In this document: one piece after another, positions 1-4,776 of the stretch
Layout of the letters: each line of letters begins with the position of its first letter
Numbering within the stretch: the stretch's first letter is position 1
Assembly: GCA_023142625.1 (NCBI GenBank)
Contig: JAGLJD010000015.1
Location: forward strand, 1-7,055
Length of the DNA: 7,055 bases
Source of the DNA: Candidatus Parcubacteria bacterium
GTDB taxonomy: Bacteria; Patescibacteriota; Patescibacteriia; JAACEG01
Direction: 5' to 3'
Notes under the pieces: model-generated
Told to the model about the DNA's origin: nothing
The model's input: the letters and a program-made list of their open reading frames with translations, nothing else
The model's database searches: none
Program-made: the position numbers and the translations under genes

Positions 1-8
1 GAGACTAT

Positions 9-30
9 AAAAATAATTAAAATTATTTTT
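9..30. repeat. AT-only perfect inverted repeat at the 3' end of the glycosyltransferase gene
   Basis: The two arms (9-18 and 21-30) are perfect 10-base reverse complements separated by AA. The element overlaps the stop codon of the minus-strand glycosyltransferase gene at 29-31. It could be a weak 3'-end structure, but it contains no G-C pairs and no separate U tract follows it. A chance palindrome in AT-rich DNA is equally likely. Confidence 0.25.
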
Positions 31-1126
31 ATGACCTCAGAACATTTTTCATCCCTTTGATAAATTTATTTTCAGAAAAATCGCGCGCGCGGATTTCGCA
101 ATCCTCACGCATTAAGAGCGCTTTCTGTCCATTTAATTTATTGACAGCGCTAATAATATCTTGAATTTTAAAATCTTGCCTTAAGAGCAGGCCTGTTTTT
201 TGATGTATGATTGTCTCTTTTAATCCTGCTTCGTCAACGCCTATTATCGGCTTGCCGGCAGACATTGATTCCACCTGTGTCATTCCAAAATCTTCACGCA
301 AAGGAATATATATAGTTGCCAAGCAGTTGCCTAATAAATTTAAAAGTTTTTCATCGCTAATCCAGCCGAGTATTTTTATATTATCGCGTCCGCGCGCCAT
401 TCGTTTGATTTTATCGAGTTCGGGACCGCCAGAAGCGACAATCAGTTTTTTGTCAGGCATCTTTATAAAGGCCTCTACTATTTTATCAACTCTTTTAGTG
501 TCGTAAAGGCGAGCCCAAGAAAAATAATAATCGCCTTGCTCAATCCATCTAAATTTTTCAATATCGCATGGCGGGTTAACGATTTTGGAATCAAGATCTA
601 AATATTTTTTAATTCTATTTTGCACAGTTTTAGAATTAGCGATCAAGATGTCCATTTTTTTCGCGTAATATTTAAATCGCGGACGGTTTATCGCGGCAAA
701 AATTTTGAATATTTGCCGCTTAAAAAATTTATACTCTTTTAATCGCAGTTGATAGTTGTCATAAAGGTGGCGTGGCGGAGTATGAATGTAGGCGACATTA
801 ATTTTATCTTTAGCGTTGCGAATTGCGGATAGGCAGTCTCCGCTGTAAATCACAATATCATAATCCTTTAAAAATTTTGTTTTAAGAATAAACGAACTTT
901 GCACCTTTAAATAGCGAAATCCAGGAATATGCGAAAAACTTCCATCAGTTGTCAGTTCAATGGTTTTAATGCCGTGGTCGCGCGGATTAAAGGCGTCGGG
1001 AGTTATAAAAGAGGTCGCTATGTCAGAGTTAAGGGCTTTCGCTAAAGTTATAATAAGCCGCTCTCCGCCGCCTTTATACAAAAAATAGTCTTGCAGAATA
1101 ATAATTTTTTTGTTTTTTAAGTCCAT
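29..1126 (-). CDS. Glycosyltransferase family 4 (group 1) protein
   Basis: A 365-residue cytoplasmic or membrane-peripheral glycosyltransferase with the GT-B fold. It probably transfers a sugar from a nucleotide-sugar donor onto a lipid or cell-surface glycan. The N-terminal Rossmann domain opens with a hydrophobic strand (residues 7-11) and a glycine-rich KGGGERL loop (18-24). YIHTPPRHLYD (113-123) resembles the acceptor-side motif of mannosyltransferase-like GT4 enzymes. The C-terminal donor domain has SGGPE (232-236), ILGWISDE (252-259) and the EX7E signature, E278 to E286, within EDFGMTQVE. The length is typical for GT4. The ATG start lacks a Shine-Dalgarno sequence and lies six bases after a possible -10 box, so the transcript may be leaderless. 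The gene is divergent from the thioredoxin-reductase-like gene. Family assignment is firm, but donor and acceptor cannot be read from the sequence. Confidence 0.9.
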   Translation of the reverse strand: MDLKNKKIIILQDYFLYKGGGERLIITLAKALNSDIATSFITPDAFNPRDHGIKTIELTTDGSFSHIPGFRYLKVQSSFILKTKFLKDYDIVIYSGDCLSAIRNAKDKINVAYIHTPPRHLYDNYQLRLKEYKFFKRQIFKIFAAINRPRFKYYAKKMDILIANSKTVQNRIKKYLDLDSKIVNPPCDIEKFRWIEQGDYYFSWARLYDTKRVDKIVEAFIKMPDKKLIVASGGPELDKIKRMARGRDNIKILGWISDEKLLNLLGNCLATIYIPLREDFGMTQVESMSAGKPIIGVDEAGLKETIIHQKTGLLLRQDFKIQDIISAVNKLNGQKALLMREDCEIRARDFSENKFIKGMKNVLRS

Positions 1127-1132
1127 ACTAAC

Positions 1133-1161
1133 AGAATACCCAGTTTTAATTTTTTTAGCAA
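1133..1161 (-). promoter_or_regulatory. Candidate promoter of the glycosyltransferase gene
   Basis: On the minus strand, TTGCTA (1161-1156) and TATTCT (1138-1133) are separated by exactly 17 bases. Each matches the sigma-70 consensus at four of six positions. The -10 box ends six bases before the ATG, which would place the transcription start at the A of the start codon and give a leaderless mRNA. This is a motif match only, and AT-rich DNA produces such matches by chance. Confidence 0.4.
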
Positions 1162-1190
1162 ATTTAAAATTACGCGTTTTAATATTCTTG

Positions 1191-1199
1191 TGATATAAT
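1191..1199 (+). promoter_or_regulatory. Extended -10 promoter of the thioredoxin-reductase-like gene
   Basis: TGATATAAT is a perfect extended -10 element (TGnTATAAT). No good -35 hexamer is visible, as is common for extended -10 promoters. Transcription would start near 1206 and give a leader of about 30 bases before the ATG at 1236. It lies in the divergent intergenic region shared with the glycosyltransferase gene. Confidence 0.65.
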
Positions 1200-1235
1200 A
1201 CAAGTAATTTTATAAAACATTTTAAAGTTTGAAAT

Positions 1236-2147
1236 ATGCACGACCTTATTATTATCGGCGCTGGACCGGCTGGCTATGCGGCGTCAATTTACGCTTCGCG
1301 CTATAATCTTAAAAATTTAATTATAGGCAAAGAGATGGGAGGGCAGCTCAGCGAAGCGTATATGATTGAGAACTATCCGGGTTATATCAGTATTCTCGGG
1401 CGGGATTTAATGGAAAAGTTCAAGGAGCAATCCGAATATTTTAGAGCTGAAATCATGAACGGAGAAGCGGTAAAAGTAGCGAAAAAGGACAACGGTTTTT
1501 TAGTAATTGATAAAAACGGACAAGAGCGAGCCGCATCCGCTATTATTATTACCGCGGGACTGTCTTATCGCAAATTAGGAATTGTCGGCGAGGATGAGTT
1601 TGTCGGCAAGGGCGTTTCTTACTGCTTTGTATGCGACGGACCTTTTTTTAAGAACAAGAGGGTTGCTGTTTTGGGCGGAGCGAATAGCGCGGCAATGGCG
1701 GCTGACTATTTAGCGAAAATTTGCCGTAAAGTCTATATGATTTTTCGCAAGGAAGAGATGACAGCCAGCCCGATTTGGCGAGAAAGAGTAAAAAATAATC
1801 CAAAAATAGAATTAATAAACAGAACGAATGTTGTTGAGATGCAAGGAGAGCAGCTGCTTGAAAAAATTATTTTAGATAATCCGCATAAAAATAGCAAAAC
1901 CCTTGCGGTTGACGGGGCATTTATTGAAATCGGCTCTGTTCCTAATATTGATTTAGCGCAAAAACTGAATATAAAAATTAACAAAGCAGGATATATAAAG
2001 GTGGATTCAGGGCAGGCGACAAGCATTAAAGGCGTTTTTGCCGCAGGCGATATCACGGACGGTTCAAACGGATTGCGGCAAGTCATAACCGCGGCGTCCG
2101 AAGGCGCGATAGCCGCCGCTTCGGTTTATGAGTATTTGAAAAAGTGA
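1236..2147 (+). CDS. trxB: Thioredoxin-reductase-like FAD/pyridine nucleotide disulfide oxidoreductase
   Basis: A 303-residue cytosolic flavoprotein, close to the usual 310 residues of low-Mr thioredoxin reductase, which passes electrons from NADPH through FAD to a Cys pair and then to thioredoxin. The FAD-binding GAGPAG is at 8-13. The redox-active CFVC (C130, C133) sits just before the NAD(P)-binding strand. The second FAD motif GVFAAGDITD (266-275) is followed by LRQVITAASEGAIAA (280-294), as in TrxB. The NAD(P) site departs from consensus: the glycine loop reads GGANSA (147-152) instead of GGGDSA. The 2'-phosphate motif HRRxxxR reads FRKEEMT (170-176), keeping one of three arginines exactly. 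It may therefore prefer NADH or another donor, or act on a different partner. The ATG start lies about 30 bases below an extended -10 element and has no Shine-Dalgarno sequence. The gene ends in TGA at the expected length. No thioredoxin gene is visible nearby. Confidence 0.88.
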   Translation: MHDLIIIGAGPAGYAASIYASRYNLKNLIIGKEMGGQLSEAYMIENYPGYISILGRDLMEKFKEQSEYFRAEIMNGEAVKVAKKDNGFLVIDKNGQERAASAIIITAGLSYRKLGIVGEDEFVGKGVSYCFVCDGPFFKNKRVAVLGGANSAAMAADYLAKICRKVYMIFRKEEMTASPIWRERVKNNPKIELINRTNVVEMQGEQLLEKIILDNPHKNSKTLAVDGAFIEIGSVPNIDLAQKLNIKINKAGYIKVDSGQATSIKGVFAAGDITDGSNGLRQVITAASEGAIAAASVYEYLKK

Positions 2148-2168
2148 TTTTTTGTTATTTTATTTTTA

Positions 2169-2177
2169 TGGTATAAT
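2169..2177 (+). promoter_or_regulatory. Extended -10 promoter upstream of the membrane-anchored protein gene
   Basis: TGGTATAAT is a perfect extended -10 element with no convincing -35 hexamer. Transcription would begin near 2184, leaving an untranslated leader of roughly 95 bases before the ATG at 2280. I see no riboswitch or leader peptide in that stretch, which is AT-rich and without a strong stem. Confidence 0.55.
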
Positions 2178-2279
2178 GAAAAAGTCAAAAGCCAATTTTT
2201 AGTTTTTTATTTTCATTTCTAATTTATTTTTAAAATAGCCTTGCCGCGCAATTAGTTCCGCAACAAGTCTAACAAAAAT

Positions 2280-2804
2280 ATGCAAAAATCAATCTTTTTA
2301 ATTTTAATTCTCGCAGTGATAATAACAGGCGGCGTAATAGTTCTTTTTTTAAGCCTCTTTTTTGAGGCGGATCTGACTGTTAATTTCAATGAGCCGGCTG
2401 TTAATTTAAATATTAATGAAAATAAAAACATCAATACGGATGTCAACAGCAATATTAATGATAATTTGCCGATAAAAATTTATCACATCAACGGAATTAT
2501 TAAAAGAATAGAAGAAGACAGAATGTTTGTTGATGCCATTGTTTTAACGGGCAAAACCTTAAATCCAAACCAAGAAGGAGCAACAGAAATTGTGGAAGTG
2601 GCGATTAGCCCGACTGTTAAAATTACCAAACTGATTTTTGTAGCCAAAGAAGGCGGCAAGAGTTATACTCCTAATATTATAAACATTAAACTGTCTGATT
2701 TAAAGATAGGCGATAAAGTGGAAGTTATCTCAAGTTCAGATATTAAAGGAAAGGATAGTTTTCCCGCGGCAACAATCCAATTGATACAGACTTCAATTAA
2801 GTAA
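2280..2804 (+). CDS. Membrane-anchored extracytoplasmic protein with Asn-rich linker and small beta domain
   Basis: I do not recognise a specific family. The 174-residue protein starts MQKS and continues with a strongly hydrophobic segment (about residues 5-28), which fits an uncleaved N-terminal membrane anchor. No lipobox cysteine is present. Residues 34-64 form a low-complexity linker rich in Asn with repeated N-I-N and N-x-N units. Residues 65-174 alternate short beta-strand-like stretches (INGIIKRI, IVEVAISPTVKI) and include LSDLKIGDKVEV (138-149). That pattern recalls small OB-like or DUF5666-type beta domains, but this is a resemblance only. The protein is probably displayed on the outer face of the membrane with the linker as a spacer. 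It has its own extended -10 promoter. It ends one base from the stop of the convergent murG-like gene. Confidence 0.75.
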   Translation: MQKSIFLILILAVIITGGVIVLFLSLFFEADLTVNFNEPAVNLNINENKNINTDVNSNINDNLPIKIYHINGIIKRIEEDRMFVDAIVLTGKTLNPNQEGATEIVEVAISPTVKITKLIFVAKEGGKSYTPNIINIKLSDLKIGDKVEVISSSDIKGKDSFPAATIQLIQTSIK

Positions 2805-2805
2805 T

Positions 2806-3870
2806 TTAAAAATTTTTTATAAGTTTACCAATTTTTTTTGTCGCGTCGGGGTTGGTTAGCTTATAAACATTTTCGCTTAACTGTTTTTTTAAGTAATTAT
2901 TAAATAGCAGTTTTTTTATATTTTCCGCCAAAATTTTGGCGGTTATTTTATTTTGGTCTAAAACTATGGCAGCTTGAGCGCTTTTAAACAATTCAGCGTT
3001 TTCTTCTTGGTGGCTGTCAGGAATAGGGATTAGAATAGACGGTTTTTTCAAAAAGGAGATTTCGCTTAACGATCCGATTCCGCATCGCGAAACAACAATA
3101 TCGGCGAGTTCGTAGGCGTTCGCCATCCGCTTGATATTTAAAAATTCAAAATATTTATAATTCGCAATTCGCAATTCGCGGCTTGGCATCTTCCCTTTTC
3201 CAGCGATATGAATTATCTGGCAAAATTTTGTTAATTCGCTCGCGGCTTCCCAAATTAATCTGTTGATTGCCATCGCGCCTGTCCCGCCTCCAACAATCAA
3301 CACCGTCGGTATGTCATTTTTTAAGTCAAAAAAACTTTCGACTTTCGACTTTCGACTTTCGACTCGCAGGCTTCGCCTGCAAGGGTTTCCAGTCCAAACC
3401 GTTTTTTTTACAGGATAATCTTTTAAAGATTTTTTAAATCCGACAGTAATTTTAGCGGCAAATAGAGTTACAATTTTATTTGACAAAGTAGGTTTTATGT
3501 CCATCTGGTGAATTAGAGACGGAATTTTTAAAAGCCGACCCGCAAAAATTACGGGAACGCTCACAAAACTTCCTGCTGACAGAATAGCGTCTGGCTTAAA
3601 TTTGCGGATAATAAAAAATGATTGGACAAATCCAACCAAAATAAAAACAGGGTCTATAAAATTTTGCCAGCTAAAATATCTTCTTAGTTTTCCGTTCGCG
3701 ACAGCGCTAAATTTAATATTCTCTTTTTCTACCGCTGTTTTTTCAGGTCCTTTTTTAGTTCCGATCCATAAGTATTCATTTTTTTCATTTTGGTTTTTCC
3801 AATAATCAACCATCGCGAGCAGCGGAGTCACAGACCCCATTGTCCCGCCGCCTGTTAATAAAATTTTCAT
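2806..3870 (-). CDS. murG: MurG-like UDP-GlcNAc:lipid I N-acetylglucosaminyltransferase (GT28), divergent
   Basis: A 354-residue GT28 enzyme that should add GlcNAc to lipid I to make lipid II at the inner face of the membrane. I chose the ATG at 3870 because MKILLTGGGT is the normal MurG N terminus; a TTG five codons upstream (3885) is also open. The glycine loop reads GGGTMGSVTP (7-16), so the usual His of GGTGGH is Ser13. The acceptor loop reads HQMDIKPTLSN (121-131) instead of the usual HEQN form. The TGNP segment (160-163) and a second glycine loop GGGTGA (194-199) follow. The donor site has SRCGIGSLSE (261-270, E270) and HQEENA (287-292). Two loops, RVESRKSKVES (169-179) and RELRIAN (231-237), are encoded by heptanucleotide repeats and look like insertions. 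No Shine-Dalgarno sequence is visible. Other GT28 activities cannot be excluded, but MurG fits best. Confidence 0.85.
   Translation of the reverse strand: MKILLTGGGTMGSVTPLLAMVDYWKNQNEKNEYLWIGTKKGPEKTAVEKENIKFSAVANGKLRRYFSWQNFIDPVFILVGFVQSFFIIRKFKPDAILSAGSFVSVPVIFAGRLLKIPSLIHQMDIKPTLSNKIVTLFAAKITVGFKKSLKDYPVKKTVWTGNPCRRSLRVESRKSKVESFFDLKNDIPTVLIVGGGTGAMAINRLIWEAASELTKFCQIIHIAGKGKMPSRELRIANYKYFEFLNIKRMANAYELADIVVSRCGIGSLSEISFLKKPSILIPIPDSHQEENAELFKSAQAAIVLDQNKITAKILAENIKKLLFNNYLKKQLSENVYKLTNPDATKKIGKLIKNF
3159..3179. repeat. Three tandem copies of the heptamer AATTCGC inside murG
   Basis: Three perfect head-to-tail copies occupy 3159-3165, 3166-3172 and 3173-3179. Because seven is not a multiple of three, each copy is read in a different frame. 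Together they encode the RELRIAN loop of the MurG-like protein. A change of one copy would shift the frame, and a change of three would add or remove seven residues. Confidence 0.9.
3334..3366. repeat. Four and a half tandem copies of the heptamer ACTTTCG inside murG
   Basis: Perfect copies lie at 3334-3340, 3341-3347, 3348-3354 and 3355-3361, followed by a partial copy (ACTCG, 3362-3366). On the coding strand they specify the Arg/Ser/Lys/Glu/Val-rich stretch at residues 169-179. This stretch sits just after the TGNP motif, at the start of the C-terminal domain, where MurG homologues normally have a short linker. Confidence 0.92.
3366..3380. repeat. Perfect 6-bp G+C-rich hairpin abutting the heptamer array
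   Basis: GCAGGC (3366-3371) and GCCTGC (3375-3380) form a perfect stem around TTC. It abuts the end of the heptamer array and encodes the CRRSL residues of MurG (164-168). Its G+C content stands out against the surrounding AT-rich sequence. Array plus hairpin may have arrived together, but this is inference. Confidence 0.7.
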
Positions 3871-3887
3871 ATTTTTAAAATTCAAAA

Positions 3888-3944
3888 TGTCTTTGCGAGG
3901 AACCGAACGAGCGTAGCGAGAGAGAGCGACGAAGCAATCTCATT
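3888..3944. repeat. REP-like interspersed element between rubrerythrin and murG
   Basis: This G+C-richer stretch begins TGTCTTTGCGAGG, contains short GCGA/GAGCG units and ends GACGAAGCAATCTC. TTGC (3893-3896) and GCAA (3934-3937) are complementary ends. It resembles the widespread bacterial repeat that begins TGTCATTGCGAGG and ends GAAGCAATCTC; that match is from memory, not from a search. It fills most of the gap upstream of murG (3871-3971), and I see no convincing promoter in that gap. It could act as a transcript-stabilising or attenuating structure, or be a neutral mobile repeat. Confidence 0.6.
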
Positions 3945-3971
3945 ATTTACGCAAAAAGCATATTTAGTATT

Positions 3972-4547
3972 TTATATTAAAATTTGATAATAAGCTTGCG
4001 GATGATCGCAGGAAGGGCATTTTTTAGGCGCTTCGCTGCCGGCATGAGTATATCCGCATTCGCGGCAGACCCAAACAGTTTTTTCGTCCTTTTTAAATAC
4101 AGTCCCTGACTCTATTGCGGTTAGCAGTTTTTCATACCTTTCTTTGTGGTGTTTTTCAGCCTTTGCGATCGCGCGCAATCTGTTGGAGATATTAATCAAT
4201 CCTTCCTCTTCGGCGATTTTGGCAAATTCAGGATACATTTTTTTATATTCATAATTTTCTCCAGCGATCGCCGCTTTTAAATTTTCAGCTGTGCTGCCGT
4301 AAACCGTCGGCGCTTCTGCTTCTATTTTGATCGTTGATAAATTTTTATCATTCTGCTTTTTCAATTCTTGAATATGCTCAAACAGCCTCTTGGCATGAGT
4401 TTTTTCCTGCTCGGCTGTTTCCATAAATATTGCCGCAATCTGTTCAAATCCTTCTTTTTTAGCGACTTTTGCGTAAAATGAATAACGATTTCTCGCCTGC
4501 GATTCGCCGATAAACGCTTTTGTTAAATTTTGAATTGTTTTTTTCAT
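3972..4547 (-). CDS. rbr: Rubrerythrin
   Basis: A 191-residue cytosolic non-haem iron protein that reduces hydrogen peroxide to water and protects anaerobes from oxidative stress. The N-terminal four-helix ferritin-like domain carries the di-iron ligands: E15 in IGES, E48 and H51 in EKTH, E97 and E100 in AGENYEY, and E131 and H134 in EKHH. These match the rubrerythrin arrangement. The C-terminal rubredoxin-like domain has CRECGY (C161, C164) and CPSC (C177, C180) for a single Fe(SCys)4 centre. Both domains are complete and the length is typical. The ATG at 4547 begins the canonical MKKTIQNL type of N terminus; the leader is AT-rich with no Shine-Dalgarno sequence. The gene lies downstream of the tRNA-Gln region on the same strand. 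The electron donor is not encoded nearby; a rubredoxin-type protein is the usual partner. Confidence 0.97.
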   Translation of the reverse strand: MKKTIQNLTKAFIGESQARNRYSFYAKVAKKEGFEQIAAIFMETAEQEKTHAKRLFEHIQELKKQNDKNLSTIKIEAEAPTVYGSTAENLKAAIAGENYEYKKMYPEFAKIAEEEGLINISNRLRAIAKAEKHHKERYEKLLTAIESGTVFKKDEKTVWVCRECGYTHAGSEAPKKCPSCDHPQAYYQILI

Positions 4548-4582
4548 ACTTTTTAAATTAATATTTTAATATTATGATTTAC

Positions 4583-4608
4583 CTGCAATGCTCGGGGACA
4601 GGGAGTCG
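4583..4608. repeat. 26-bp direct repeat, copy 1 (tRNA 3' end and trailer)
   Basis: Identical over 26 bases to 4688-4713, starting CTGCAATGCTCGGGG and ending GGGAGTCG. It covers eight bases of tRNA 3' trailer, the discriminator position, the acceptor 3' half, the T-stem 3' half and part of the T loop. The two copies start 105 bases apart. Such a repeat can mark a tandem duplication or a scar of integration at a tRNA 3' end. Confidence 0.95.
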
Positions 4609-4628
4609 CCATATCATCCGATATGGCG
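4607..4628. repeat. Hairpin 1 of the T-loop insert
   Basis: CGCCATATC (4607-4615) and GATATGGCG (4620-4628) are perfect 9-base reverse complements closing the tetraloop ATCC (4616-4619). The last CG is shared with the next hairpin, so the two abut without a spacer. Confidence 0.95.
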
Positions 4629-4648
4629 CCCCGTTGGATAACGGGGCG
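4627..4648. repeat. Hairpin 2 of the T-loop insert
   Basis: CGCCCCGTT (4627-4635) and AACGGGGCG (4640-4648) are perfect 9-base reverse complements closing the tetraloop GGAT (4636-4639). This loop is the exact reverse complement of the hairpin 1 loop, so the two could form a kissing interaction. The CCCCG of this hairpin can instead pair with the adjacent T-stem CGGGG across a TTCG loop on the minus strand, giving an alternative fold. Confidence 0.95.
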
Positions 4649-4687
4649 AACCCCGATTTACAGGATCCCCGCTCAATAATAATTTGT

Positions 4688-4713
4688 CTGCAATGCTCGG
4701 GGACAGGGAGTCG
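4688..4713. repeat. 26-bp direct repeat, copy 2 (within and downstream of tRNA-Gln)
   Basis: Identical to 4583-4608. In this copy 4696-4713 belong to the intact tRNA-Gln gene, covering discriminator, acceptor 3' half, T-stem 3' half and part of the T loop. Positions 4688-4695 are its 3' trailer. Confidence 0.95.
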
Positions 4714-4766
4714 AACCCCGATTGCCTGGACCAAAACCAGGTGTCCTACCATTAGACGATCCCCGA
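4696..4766 (-). tRNA. tRNA-Gln(UUG)
   Basis: A 71-base cloverleaf that should decode CAA and, by wobble, CAG. On the minus strand the acceptor stem TCGGGGA (4766-4760) pairs with TCCCCGA (4703-4697). The D arm is GTCT-AATGGTA-GGAC. The anticodon arm is CCTGG-TTTTGGT-CCAGG, with anticodon TTG. The variable loop is a short CAAT. The T arm is CGGGG-TTCGACT-CCCTG, with one G:U pair. The discriminator base is G (4696), the expected tRNA-Gln identity base. CCA is not encoded, since the trailer reads CATTG, so CCA must be added after processing. The gene begins 10 bases after the dnaX stop codon, so it is probably transcribed with dnaX and cut out. All arms pair well, and a damaged degenerate copy lies immediately downstream. 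Confidence 0.96.
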
Positions 4767-4776
4767 ATAATTAAAA

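Larger units (their letters stand above)
4583..4671 (-). pseudogene. Degenerate tRNA-Gln-like element: acceptor/T-arm minihelix with two hairpins in the T loop
   Basis: This is a second, rearranged copy of the neighbouring tRNA-Gln. On the minus strand it has an acceptor 5' half CGGGGA (4671-4666) and a 10-base linker (4665-4656) in place of the D and anticodon arms. Then come T-stem 5' CGGGG (4655-4651), a 47-base T loop (4650-4604), T-stem 3' CCCTG (4603-4599) and acceptor 3' TCCCCG (4598-4593). The acceptor and T stems are contiguous, as in a real tRNA, and both can pair. The first acceptor position would be a G:A mismatch. The T loop is interrupted by 40 extra bases forming two hairpins. 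The T-stem 3' half, acceptor 3' half and trailer are identical to the tRNA gene over 26 bases. It cannot decode, having no anticodon. It may be a decayed duplicate or a functional minihelix RNA; the sequence alone does not decide. Confidence 0.7.

Noticed and set aside
207..506. 99-codon plus-strand open frame
   Set aside because: It lies wholly antisense to the well-supported glycosyltransferase gene and has no recognisable domain.
1733..2086. 117-codon minus-strand open frame
   Set aside because: It is antisense to the thioredoxin-reductase-like gene, whose motifs are continuous through the same stretch.
1236..2147. Alternative genetic code with TGA as glycine, as in some candidate phyla
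   Set aside because: TGA ends the thioredoxin-reductase-like gene at the family's normal length, and no gene here needs an in-frame TGA to be read through.
3159..3366. Heptamer arrays as a CRISPR array
   Set aside because: The units are seven bases, directly adjacent and without spacers, and no cas gene is present.
3871..3885. TTG start five codons upstream of murG ATG
   Set aside because: The MurG family begins at MKILLTGGG, the TTG adds only MNFKN, and neither start has a Shine-Dalgarno sequence. The ATG is preferred.
4607..4648. Twin hairpins as a rho-independent terminator of the dnaX-tRNA transcript
   Set aside because: The stems are strong but no U tract follows on the minus strand; they are followed by the T-stem and acceptor sequences. 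Incidental attenuation cannot be excluded.
4574..4774. 66-codon open frame on the plus strand across the tRNA region, with a repeated LQCSGTGSR
   Set aside because: It is antisense to tRNA-Gln and the tRNA-like element. The repeated peptide comes from the 26-bp tRNA-end repeat, so it is not a protein gene.
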